From: Bufo bufo
Taxonomy: Eukaryota > Chordata > Amphibia > Anura > Bufonidae
Reading direction: 5' to 3'
Assembly (NCBI RefSeq): GCF_905171765.1
Contig: NC_053390.1
Span: 581,648,471 to 581,712,470 of the forward strand
Length of the DNA: 64,000 bases
This document shows, one piece after another, positions 21,932-30,830 of this stretch. Under the pieces are notes generated by a model. It was not told the DNA's origin, did no database searches, and worked only from the letters and a program-made list of their open reading frames with translations. Both the position numbers and the translations under genes were made by a program. Every line of letters starts with the position of its first letter. Positions within the stretch are counted from its first letter, which is position 1.

Positions 21932-24412
21932 TTATAGGAAGGGTTTATAGGAGAGATATTCATTGAGGCCATTGGGTGTAACTGACTTCAATCTATAAAT
22001 CCACCTGGCTTCTGCCTTCAGGATATGTTTGTCCCAGTCCCCCCCCCTCCTGGGTTTAGGGACATGTTGGATACCTATAAACTGAAGGCATGCCGTATTA
22101 CCACCGTGGCATTGGTTGATATGCCGTGCCACTGATGTATCTTTTTTGTTTTGAACATCATTATAGTGATCTCTGATGCGTCTCCTAAATTCTCTCTTTG
22201 TCTTCCCTACATAGTCTAGGGGACAGGAGCACTGTGCCAGATATACCACCCCCATGGTTAAACAATTCACGTAGTCACGGATGGTGTATTCTCTCTCCGT
22301 GTGTGAGCACGTGAATGTTTTGGTTTTCTTTATCTGGCTACAGGCCAGACACCTACCACATTTAAAAGTACCTGTAGGTTTCCTGGATAGCCAGTTCTCA
22401 GGGTTAGTAGGGGGTAGGTAATGGCTATTAACCAATCTGTCTTTCAGGCTTCTCCCCTTCCTATAAGTTATTTGTGGGTATGGTCCTACTATATCCTCCA
22501 AATCAGGATCAGTTTTTAGTATGTCCCAGTGTTTAATTAATATCTGCCTAACTTGTTGGTGGGCATTATCAAAGGTCCCTATAATGCGGGTATTCCTGGC
22601 GGGGGCAGTGTAGTCTGTCCTTTTATTCTTTGGAATAAGCAGCCCATCCCTATTCTCTGAGGCCGCTGCCTCGTAGGCCACTCTGAGTACACCATCCGGG
22701 TATCCTCTGTCTCTGAATCTGTACCTTAGCTCCTTTGCCTCACTCTTGAATTTTTTAAAAGTGGAGCAGTTGCGCCGGAGTCTAAGGTACTGACCCTTTG
22801 GTATGCCTTTCCGAAGAGCATAGGGATGGGCACTTTCCCAACGGAGTAGACTATTTGTTGCTGTCTTTTTACGGTATACCGAAGTGACAATGTTGTTGTT
22901 AGGGCCTCTTTCAATGAGCACATCCAGAAAAGCTAGAGTATCACGGCTATATTCAGATGTGAATCTAAGGCCCATAGTATTGTCATTGATTATCTCCATG
23001 AATTCCCCAAAATCCTCTGCCGTTCCTCGCCACATTATAAAGACATCGTCGATGAACCTCAGCCATAGTACTATCCTGTCTTGCCATCTTTCCATCTCTT
23101 CTGAGCCAATGATATTGGCTTCCCACCAGCCCAGGAGCAGATTAGCATACGATGGTGCACAAGAACTGCCCATCGCGGTGCCCCTGAGCTGGTGGTAGAA
23201 GTGGCCATTGAAGACAAAATAGTTCCTAGTGAGGCTGAAGTTCAATAAATCGAGTATAAACTGATTATGTCGAGATTGTCTGATGTCTCTCATACTCAGG
23301 TAGCTTTCTACTGCCTTTATTCCTAGATCATGTTTGATCGAGCTATATAAGGCCTCGACGTCTATTGACACCAGCATGGTTTGATCGTCCATACTTACAC
23401 CACTGAGTCTCAGTAGGAGATCAGAGGTGTCACGTATGTACGACGGTAGTGTTTCTACGAAGGGTTTGATGATTTTATCAATGTAGATACCTACATTCTG
23501 TCCTAGACTGCCCACACCTGACACTATTGGGCGTCCCTTTAGTGGTGTCCCTTTGTGGATCTTGGGTGTGGAATAAAAAGTGGCTAGGACCGGGTATTTT
23601 GGCAGAAGGAAGTCCATTTCTGACTGGTCAATTAGCTTGTCATTTAGTCCCTTGAGTAGAATTTGCCGAAGTTCCAGAGTAAATGTGGGGCCGGGATCTT
23701 TTAGTAAGATTTCATAGGTATCCCTGTCTTTCAGGATGTCTAGACACATCGATTTGTATGCATCTTGGTCCATAATGACCAGGTTTCCTCCCTTGTCTGA
23801 CGGTTTTATTGTTAAGTTCCGGTCTTTTTCTAGCGTTATTAATGCTTGGTATTCTTCCTTTCTCAAGTTTGAGAGTCCCTTAGTTGTATTGATTAGTTCC
23901 AGGTCCCTGGATACTAGTTTATGGAATATTGATATGCTGGAGTCTGGTAGGGGTGGTGGCATTTGGGTGCTTTTTAGTTTGAGTTCTGTAAAGGGACCCT
24001 CTGCTCTATCTCTCTCCCCCTCCTCCAGTAGCCCAACTAGGGTCAGTGTGGCCTCTAGTTCCCTGGCATTCATATTAAGTTCTTCATATTTTTTACGATC
24101 CTGCAGGCGGAAGTGTTTGTGCCAAAGCAGTTTACGTGTAAATAACGCTAGATCCTTACTCCACTCAAAAGTGTCATATTGGACTGTGGGGACAAATGAC
24201 AAGCCTTTACTCAACAGAGATATATCATTACGGGATAGGTTATATGAAGACAGATTAATAATTTGCATTTTACTGCATGAATTAGTATATTCTGTGTGCC
24301 CCCCTACACTTTGTTCCTTAGATGATAAGGCATTTGTGTGGGGGCCTGGGCCAAAAAAGTTGATGAACCAGCTGATGATGAGGAGGTGGGTATAGGTCCC
24401 TGAGTGTTGCAT
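21932..24412 (-). CDS. PLE2 ORF2: reverse transcriptase with GIY-YIG endonuclease
   Basis: 826 residues from the ATG at 24412; an alternative start is Met49 (24268), just before the conserved LSSYNLSRNDISLLSKGLSF block. RT landmarks: DKGG near 205, GRPIVSGVGSL near 293, VSIDVEALYSSI near 350, GTAMGSSCAPSYANLL near 408-423, and catalytic FIDD at 453-456. FKCGRCLACS near 684 gives a cysteine cluster. Tyr724 (VVYLAQC) and Tyr734-Val-Gly-Lys-Thr form the GIY-YIG signature, with RRRIRDHY behind it. All known key residues appear present. The enzyme nicks target DNA and primes reverse transcription of element RNA. The start lies 109 nt inside ORF1 in another frame, so translation may use reinitiation at 24268 (36 nt after the ORF1 stop) or frameshifting. 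Confidence 0.94.
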   Translation of the reverse strand: MQHSGTYTHLLIISWFINFFGPGPHTNALSSKEQSVGGHTEYTNSCSKMQIINLSSYNLSRNDISLLSKGLSFVPTVQYDTFEWSKDLALFTRKLLWHKHFRLQDRKKYEELNMNARELEATLTLVGLLEEGERDRAEGPFTELKLKSTQMPPPLPDSSISIFHKLVSRDLELINTTKGLSNLRKEEYQALITLEKDRNLTIKPSDKGGNLVIMDQDAYKSMCLDILKDRDTYEILLKDPGPTFTLELRQILLKGLNDKLIDQSEMDFLLPKYPVLATFYSTPKIHKGTPLKGRPIVSGVGSLGQNVGIYIDKIIKPFVETLPSYIRDTSDLLLRLSGVSMDDQTMLVSIDVEALYSSIKHDLGIKAVESYLSMRDIRQSRHNQFILDLLNFSLTRNYFVFNGHFYHQLRGTAMGSSCAPSYANLLLGWWEANIIGSEEMERWQDRIVLWLRFIDDVFIMWRGTAEDFGEFMEIINDNTMGLRFTSEYSRDTLAFLDVLIERGPNNNIVTSVYRKKTATNSLLRWESAHPYALRKGIPKGQYLRLRRNCSTFKKFKSEAKELRYRFRDRGYPDGVLRVAYEAAASENRDGLLIPKNKRTDYTAPARNTRIIGTFDNAHQQVRQILIKHWDILKTDPDLEDIVGPYPQITYRKGRSLKDRLVNSHYLPPTNPENWLSRKPTGTFKCGRCLACSQIKKTKTFTCSHTEREYTIRDYVNCLTMGVVYLAQCSCPLDYVGKTKREFRRRIRDHYNDVQNKKDTSVARHINQCHGGNTACLQFIGIQHVPKPRRGGDWDKHILKAEARWIYRLKSVTPNGLNEYLSYKPFL

Positions 24413-25125
24413 GTTGAGTATCCCTCGTTATAGGTATTCCTATATGCTGTTCTTGGTCTCCCCCTGCCTCCTTTTCCTTTGTATTTCTGTCCCCTGCCTC
24501 CTTTTGTTCTAACCTGTTCAATTTCAGATCCCTCTGCCTCTGAGGAGGAGATTTCACTAGCTGATTCTTTTTGTTGTATTTTATTTACAAAAAGATAGGC
24601 TCTATTCTCTTTAAATTCTGTGGAGTCTCGTACGTACTGTTGATGTTTGCGTTCTCTGAACGTATAGTGAAACCTCTCAATGGTATTTTGTAGTTGTTCC
24701 TCCTTTAAAGAAAATTGAGCCTCGTCCTTAAATCTAAGTGCCTGCTCCCTGAGGTTATCCACTTTTTTCTGTTTGCACTCAAGATTCAGTCTTTCTTCTT
24801 CTAGTAATAAGCGCATGAATCTGTGAGAGCTGGCTGTGGCTTCTTCTTCCCACTTTTTGATCAGGTTTGTGCTTCTCAGTCTGTCTGCCGGGGTTAGATT
24901 AATTCTGAGGCCTTTTGGGACAATTTTTTCCTTTAGATAGTGGTCCAGGGATTGTATTTCCCACCAGGATACGATCAAATCTTTATATGCCCCTGTCAGG
25001 TCTTTGAATACGTTTTTTATACTAGTGATTGAGTTGGTTTGAATATAATCAGTGTCAGAAAAGACACTTCTAGCCTCTGTAGCCCAGGCTTCCAGGTTAG
25101 GGCTTGCGGACAAAAAGCCTGCCAT
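24304..25125 (-). CDS. PLE2 ORF1: coiled-coil, basic C-terminus protein of unknown function
   Basis: 273 residues, uninterrupted, starting 25 bp downstream of the 5' pseudo-LTR. The N-terminal third contains VSWWEIQSLDHYLKEKIVP followed by KGLRI. Residues about 105-175 are a charged helix with heptad-like spacing (EEERLNLECKQKK, LREQALRFKDE), likely coiled coil. A Ser/Glu-rich spacer (near 195-205) leads to a Gly/Arg/Lys segment (GGRGQKYKGKGGRGRPR, near 212-228), suited to nucleic-acid binding, and a Ser/Thr/Pro tail. I recognise no catalytic domain. By position and composition it could be a gag-like RNA-binding partner of ORF2. Most textbook PLEs have one ORF, so this upstream ORF is notable. 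Confidence 0.85.
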   Translation of the reverse strand: MAGFLSASPNLEAWATEARSVFSDTDYIQTNSITSIKNVFKDLTGAYKDLIVSWWEIQSLDHYLKEKIVPKGLRINLTPADRLRSTNLIKKWEEEATASSHRFMRLLLEEERLNLECKQKKVDNLREQALRFKDEAQFSLKEEQLQNTIERFHYTFRERKHQQYVRDSTEFKENRAYLFVNKIQQKESASEISSSEAEGSEIEQVRTKGGRGQKYKGKGGRGRPRTAYRNTYNEGYSTCNTQGPIPTSSSSAGSSTFLAQAPTQMPYHLRNKV

Positions 25126-25149
25126 TTGCGTTTACCATAAATTTGAACT

Positions 25150-26161
25150 ATGTCATATGTTTATAGTAGATGTCTATAGAATAGACCCACTATAAAGTGT
25201 TCTCAGTGGTCTCAAATAAATATTGTTAATTAACTGAGTGTGCCTTGTTGAATTTTTATTAAGAATAATCTTTTATTTTTATCATTTTAAAATAATGATG
25301 AGACGGCTGAGTTTAATGAAACTACTGCGCTATTTGTATTGGAGAGAGGGAGCAGAGGGACCAATTACACAGTAGTGGTTTAAGCTTATCTGTCTAGAAG
25401 GCTAAGTAATTAGTATATAGGGGGAGAACCTAGTTAGTTTCACTAGAAGTCCCTATGCCCTTACCCTACTTGACCTAGTCTAGTCGGGGTGATAGCCTTA
25501 ATGGCTGTAGTCGGAGCACTCGTCTTGAAAAAGACGACCCCCAGCCTCAGGAACCTCGGGCCTGTACTAAGAGTCCCTATGCTCTTACCTCTCTATCGTT
25601 TGTTGTCCTTTTTCATCCGACGCGTTTCGCCAGGTATGGCTCTTCAGGGAATGACGAGGATGTTCAGGTGATGAAGGCAGTAGCTCTCACCTGTATCGAT
25701 CATGCGGCAGTGGCGGCGTTGTGGAGCTGTGCGTCTCTTTTTGTGCGTCTCGCTCCTCCCCTGCATGGAATTAACCAGTAGGCTGGTGAGGGCCAGGCGC
25801 ATTCTTGACACTCCCCCCTTGTATGTCACCTGTCTGCTTCGCAGCGGAGACATGCGCAGACAAGTCCCGCTTCTCACGTCGGACGGTCTGGCTATGCTCC
25901 GCTCTAGTGCGGAAGTGACGTAGTGTTTGGGAGTGGTTAGTTGTCATGGGGATCTCATACCGCGTCCCCGGCCGGCTTTTTTGTTTAGCAAGGTTACTTT
26001 TGCCTGAAAGGTATTAATAGTTAGGTTAAATTTATTCAAAGTTGGCAAAATATACTCTAACTGGGCATTGATTATAGAGTACTATCATATCTTTAAACTT
26101 ATATTATATTTTGTGAATTGTTTGATTGCTGTCATATTGATATTTTTATCGCAAACATATT
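25150..26161 (-). repeat. PLE2 pseudo-LTR, 5' copy
   Basis: Direct repeat of 20801-21813. Transcription of the element on the minus strand would start here if this repeat holds the promoter. The GC-rich part with TGACGTAG is the only promoter-like block I see, and no TATA box is obvious. Confidence 0.92.
25614..25659 (-). ncRNA. Hammerhead-ribozyme-like motif (PLE2, 5' pseudo-LTR)
   Basis: Identical in sequence to 21265-21310, displaced by 4,349 bp. Two motifs in the same orientation, one per pseudo-LTR, would release a unit-length RNA if both cleave. Confidence 0.78.
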
Positions 26162-26204
26162 TGATGTAGGGTATTGCACAATTTTTTTTTTTAACTCTAT
26201 ATGA

Positions 26205-26830
26205 CAGCGGTATTTGTGGCCTAAATTTCACAGTCACTTATGCAAGTCTAATCCCAGATGTGCAGTATATCAGAGGGTTTTTTAACCCCAGTAAGCAAAA
26301 AGCCGTATTTCTGGCCTAAATGTGACACTCACTTATGCGTGTCTAATCCCAGATGTGCAGTATATCAGAGAGTTTTTTAACCCCAGTAAGCAAAAAGCTG
26401 TATTTCTGGCCAAAATGTGACACTCACTTATGCACCTATAATCCTAGATGTGCAGTATATGAAACAGAAGTTTTTTTTTCACCCCACTATGCCCCTGTAT
26501 GAGAAAGCCGTATTTGTGGCCTAAATTTCACAGTCACTTATGCACGTCTAATCCCAGATGTGCAGTATATCAGAGGGTTTTTTAACACCAGTAAGCAAAA
26601 ATCTGTATTTCTGGCATAAATGTGACACTCACTTATGCACCTATAATCCTAGATGTGCACTATATGAAACTGATGTGTTTTTTTCACCCCAGTATGCCCC
26701 AGTATGAGAAAGCCGTATTTCTGGCCTAAATTTCACAGTCACTTATGCAGCGATAATCCTAGAAGTGCACTATATGAAAAAATGTTTTTTTTTCACCCCA
26801 GTGTCTCAAAGCAGTATTTCTGGACTTGCA
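26205..26830. repeat. About 95-110-bp tandem array in hAT B
   Basis: GTATTT(G/C)TGGCC, TTTCACAGTCACTTATGC and CCAGATGTGCAGTATATCAG recur in about six units. The array lies between the transposase start and the right terminal repeat, the same position as the arrays in hAT A and C. The family is distinct from theirs. Confidence 0.88.
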
Positions 26831-27733
26831 GACATGCAGATATCCTATGCTGGTGCATTATCGTTGCAAAAAAAAAGTCTGCCGATTATGTATTGATATT
26901 GACTAACTGAAGGAAAAAAAGTTTGTTTTCAGTAGTAGTTGGCTCAGGGCAGGCTTAAAACAATTGTGCACTGCACCCACAAAACACATTTGCTGTAGAT
27001 CGCTGAGTAAAGAAGCAGTTCTTCATAAGATTTCTCCCTGATCTCTCCCTCAAGCAGCTGCAGCCTATCCCTACACTAATCCGAGCAGAGTGACGGGCGG
27101 CGCTACATGACTCCAGCTTAAATAGAGGCTGGGTCACATGCTGCAGTTGGCCAATCACAGCCATGCCAATAGTAGGCATGGCTGTGATGGCCTTTTGGGG
27201 CAAGTAGTATGATGCTTGTTGATTGGCTGCTTTGCAGCCTTTCAAAAAGCGCCATAAAAATCGCCGAACACAGAACCCGGACTTTTACGTAAATGTTCGG
27301 GTTCGGGTCCGGGTACCGAAAAAACCTAAAGTTCGGTACGAACCCGAACTTTACAGTTCGGGTTCGCTCAACTCTATTCATGAATATTTGGTAGAATATT
27401 CGTCATATATTCGAGAATTCGAGATTATTTTCTTGATCGCAAAAATTCGGCAATGTAATATTCGTGTAATGCACTTGAAATATAGGCGTGGGTCACTATA
27501 GCTACATTTTTCAAGCTGCTAGAAGTTTCCTGAGACTGGAGAAAATGGTTGGCACGGCAGAACATTACAATAGCTTTATATGCAGATAGAGTGCTCCAAT
27601 ATATTTGCAATTACGAAATCGGCACAAATGATGAGAATATTTTAGCGCAATACGTGTAACTTCACATTTTAACAGGTCTGACTACTTATTAGTGATTGGT
27701 GCACTAAGTATTGTTGTGAACTTGTGACATCAC

Positions 27734-27810
27734 AGCACTATGTATGTATGTATGTAGTATACATACATACATACATACAGCACTATGTATGTAGCATGTA
27801 TGTATGGACA
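27734..27810. repeat. GTAT/ATAC microsatellite, partly palindromic
   Basis: A run of GTAT units turns into its complement (ATAC units) around 27758, so the stretch can fold on itself. It lies within the MITE that hosts hAT B. Confidence 0.9.
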
Positions 27811-28267
27811 GCAGAATCTAGCAGATACACTATATCACTATCTAACCTACACTGACTATCTCACACTAACTATCTGTATTATATATATAAGCTAACTAAC
27901 TAACTTACTAACTATCTAATGTAATGACACAGGAAAGCAGTGAGCACAGCAATAACACTGCTGTCTCTCTCAGATCTGCAAAATACTGCATACAAGGGCT
28001 GCTGGGGAGGTTCTTATATAGTAATGGGTAGGCATTGACAACTTTCCTATTTTTTGCTGGGGATGTTGCTAAGCTCAGACAAAGACATTGCAGCCTTCTC
28101 ATTGGCCCACAAGCAAGAAGGGAGGTTACTCATGAAAAAAAAAATCTAGAATATTCGAAATTACGAATATATATCACAAGATTCTAAATATTTGCAAATT
28201 CTCGAAGTGCCGATATTCGCAAATAATATTCGCTATTCGAATATTCGAGCCCAACACTAATAATAAT

Positions 28268-28581
28268 ATGCAAGAATACATCCAATAGCTCATAATAGAG
28301 CACACATACCCTGAGACATGGTTAGGTAACTGGAGAGGCACAGCTCCACGCAAAGAACCTCGACCTTCGTTTCACCCTGAGCCTGCACGGTCACGATTTT
28401 CCTGTGAGCTGAATATAGGGAGAGACGTGACAAGATGCTCATGCACTAGGGACAGTGTTGCTGCAAACTCTTAACAGAGAGTGTAGGACAATATTGGAGA
28501 GGGAGACTGCAGGATGAATGCAGGGAGAGCGTAGGAGACTGCTGAACTACAGACTCTGCTGCAATTTATTGCCATGTATAT
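28268..28581. other. 5' flank of the solo LTR, decayed hAT DNA
   Basis: GAATATAGGGAGAGACGTGAC resembles a phrase at 60120-60140, so this appears to be untranslated DNA of an old hAT element whose C-terminal coding remains lie at 29930-30100. No open frame. Confidence 0.45.
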
Positions 28582-29420
28582 TGTGGCGAAACCAACCTCG
28601 CCACTGGGTTTTGGAGGGGCCTGGCTACTAGCCTCTTGCCCCAGGATTATGGGCCCTCTCATCAGCCAGGCCTCATTTGTTCACAAAGGACTTGGACTAA
28701 CTTGAACCCTGGTCTAATTTGTGCCATTTTGGGATGTTAAATGTCTATGTGTATTGAAAAGGGTGGGACATTGTATACGTTGAGTAGGGAGGTCTGTTCC
28801 ATTGTCTCTCTGTGTGTACTGGCGATGTCCTTTGTCCTGAGAGATAATTGAATTACTTCTCGGTTGTCTCCAGGACAGAGGATATTGTGTATTCGCCTGC
28901 GTGTGATGATTGCATCAACCCAGTGTGAGGTAATTCTATTGCGGGCAGAGGGGAGGATTTTGTGTGGGAGTGTCTGAGTGTATTGTACGTGGTTATTGGC
29001 TGTTTTTACAAAACCCTGTGGGTGGTAACCTTGTTGGAAGATGTGTATAAAAGGCTTGTGTGTTAAAATAAAGAGAGTTCCTGTTTTTATACCTTCATGA
29101 AGTTTTGGCTCATGTTTGGGGAATGGGATAACTACACTCTTGTTGATTGCTATATCACAATACTCCCCTAAGTATAAGCTCTTGTAAGAGCTTGTTCATG
29201 GTTCCTGCTCTCTGCATTTAGGAGAGGTTCCCCCACTGGAGCCTGGAGCCTTGTCGTAGGTCCAGGGTGGGTAGGAGACGGCGAGACCTCCACCAAGCTT
29301 CGGCGGTTCTTGGGGTCTGCAGTGATGACGGTGTCAAGTGGAGTGCTTGGAGTCTTGTAGAAGCACTAGGAGCATCTATCGACGGAGGTACCCGGTCGGG
29401 GTGCTAGGTTTTCCGTTACA
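28582..29420 (+). mobile_element. Solo LTR with 5-bp target duplication
   Basis: The 839-bp sequence begins TGTGGCG and ends GTTACA (TG...CA rule) and is bracketed by TATAT at 28577-28581 and 29421-29425. TATAAAAG lies at 29046-29053 and AATAAA at 29067-29072, so U3 is roughly the first 500 bp. No internal retroviral or Gypsy coding DNA and no second LTR occur nearby, which fits recombination between two LTRs of a longer element. The class (Gypsy-like or endogenous retrovirus) cannot be decided from the LTR alone. Confidence 0.85.
29046..29072 (+). promoter_or_regulatory. TATA box and polyadenylation signal of the solo LTR
   Basis: TATAAAAG at 29046-29053 and AATAAA at 29067-29072 are only about 13 bp apart. 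Such a short spacing implies that the R region starts just after the polyadenylation signal, or that one of the two is not used. Confidence 0.6.
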
Positions 29421-29620
29421 TATATAATTATGCAGTGCACCAAGAGTCATAGTTAATCCATTCTGTTAGCTGTAGAGTTACTGTGATGTCAGTATTACAG
29501 GCCACTGTTATTTTTAGGCAGATTGGTCTAGGTATACCTGATTTATAGTGATTTGTGACAAATTAATTTGTTACGAATCAAATTTCTTATCAAACTTATT
29601 CAAAGCTGCTGAATTGAATT

Positions 29621-30105
29621 TTTCAATACTTTGTTCTACTTTAATTACCAGGATACAATCTGTGCCCAGCATCCTGCAGCTTTCACTAAACAAGACGTCC
29701 TCATGACTGACCAGGAGGCCCCTCCCGACCACCCGTTCAGTCACCAACCTATTGCTGTATCTGCTAGAAGTAGCAAAAGTCACAGCCGCAACAGCAGGAG
29801 CCAATTCAGTTTGCTGAACATGATGGAACACACAAACCTGATGCACATCATTAAACAGATACACACCACCTGAACCAGTTTCAGTCATACTTAGACAGTG
29901 CCCTTTTTCTGGCACATCACCTTAGTTCCTGACCCCATGAACTACTGGGGAGTCTTACTGGAACAGTGGCTGGAAGTGACAGAGTTTACTATGGGTGTAC
30001 TATCCTGTCCAGCCTTTAGTGTACTTTCAGAGAGGGTATTCAGGTGGTGTCATCACACCGAAGTGGACAACATTGTACTCTGCAAGTGTAGAAACTATTA
30101 TATTC
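29621..30105 (+). pseudogene. hAT transposase C-terminal relic
   Basis: Near 29930-30050 the frame reads NYWGVLLEQWLEV, then VLSCPAFSVLSERVFR. This matches the hAT dimerisation signature (YW...L..CP.SSVPSERVFSAAG). The upstream frame (29631-29873) has no recognised domain and is only loosely hAT-like. The catalytic core is missing. The solo LTR is inserted into the same old element. Confidence 0.75.
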
Positions 30106-30289
30106 GTGAAAATTAATCTGGTTTTGTTAGGTGAGGGTTTTCACTCACCCCTGGCTGATGTAAATTAATAGATCTGCCATTGCTGCCATTGGCTATTTAT
30201 CGCTGCCCTAATGATGCCACTGCTTCCGCCTGCCCGCCTATCATGTTCCATACTGTATTGCTGCTTTGACTGCCTCGGCTGCTGCTAAC

Positions 30290-30830
30290 TCTAATGCCAG
30301 TACTACTAAGGCTACACAGCCGCACATCTTTTGCCTTGTCCATTAGGTCCCATACTGTATTGCTGTTGCCCCAGATCCTGTTCTACCCGAACAACTGCAC
30401 ATCTACTGCCTTGTCTGTTAGGTTCCATACTGTACTGCTGCTGCTTTTACTACTACCTCTACACAGTAATATGTATCATGCCTTGTCTGTGCTTGTCTGT
30501 ACTGCTGTTGTTCCCCAAAAAATTATCTTTTTAGATTTTTGTTCAAAATAAGCAACTGCTTCTTCTAATATTACTGTCTGTGTATATAAATATAGGCAGG
30601 CATCTGCCCCAGTTAAGGTATAATTTTTAGACTTTTGTTAAGAAGAAGTCACTGTTGCTTCCAATACTACTGTATGTTTTTTAAACATGAGCCAACATCT
30701 GCCCCCGTTATGGCATGATTTTTGGACTGCATGTTCAAAAAAAGCCACTGCTTTTTCTGATACTGTGTGGGTATAAACATTGGGTAGGCATCTTACCACA
30801 TAAAGGGACAATTTTTGGAACATTTTTTAG
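30290..30830. repeat. Two short tandem arrays (about 95 bp and about 110 bp)
   Basis: 30290-30490 contains two to three units around GCCTTGTC(C/T)(A/G)TTAGGT and CATACTGTA(T/C)TGCTG. 30520-30830 contains three units around TTTTTAGA(T/C)TTTTGTT, GGCATCTGCCCC and ACTACTG. They follow the hAT relic at its 3' side and look like its subterminal satellite. Confidence 0.7.

Larger units (their letters stand above)
20801..26161 (-). mobile_element. Full-length Penelope-like element PLE2
   Basis: The 14-bp sequence TGATGTAGGGTATT occurs at 20787-20800 and 26162-26175, giving a clean target-site duplication. On the minus strand the order is pseudo-LTR (26161 to 25150), ORF1 (25125 to 24304), ORF2 (24412 to 21932), 3' untranslated part, and second pseudo-LTR (21813 to 20801). 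The pseudo-LTRs keep a constant 4,349-bp offset with no indels, and by eye only one substitution was noted (near 21055 versus 25404). Both ORFs are uninterrupted. The element therefore looks recent and possibly competent. It sits in the A-rich 5' subterminal region of hAT B. Confidence 0.93.
16164..27376 (-). mobile_element. hAT element B with nested insertions, perfect 8-bp duplication
   Basis: TTCATGAA flanks the element at 16156-16163 and 27377-27384. The terminal inverted repeats start with identical TAGAGTTGAGCG. The 11.2-kb span includes a dead transposase (16734-20712), a 670-bp PLE-like insertion (17315-17984), a full-length PLE (20801-26161) and a subterminal tandem array (26205-26830). 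Without the two insertions hAT B would be about 5.2 kb. Confidence 0.93.
16116..28259. mobile_element. hAT-type MITE split by hAT B
   Basis: The left piece is 16116-16163, starting TAGGGATGAGCG; the right piece is 27377-28259, ending CCAACACTA. Flanks are ATGATAAT (16108-16115) and ATAATAAT (28260-28267), seven of eight identical. Without hAT B and one copy of its duplication the MITE would be about 920 bp. It is rich in ATATTCG words and has no coding capacity. Its right terminus closely resembles 46269-46480 in the opposite orientation, so both belong to one family. Confidence 0.82.

Noticed and set aside
23736..24395. 219-residue plus-strand frame opposite PLE2 ORF2
   Set aside because: Serine/leucine-rich antisense shadow of the RT frame, without motifs.
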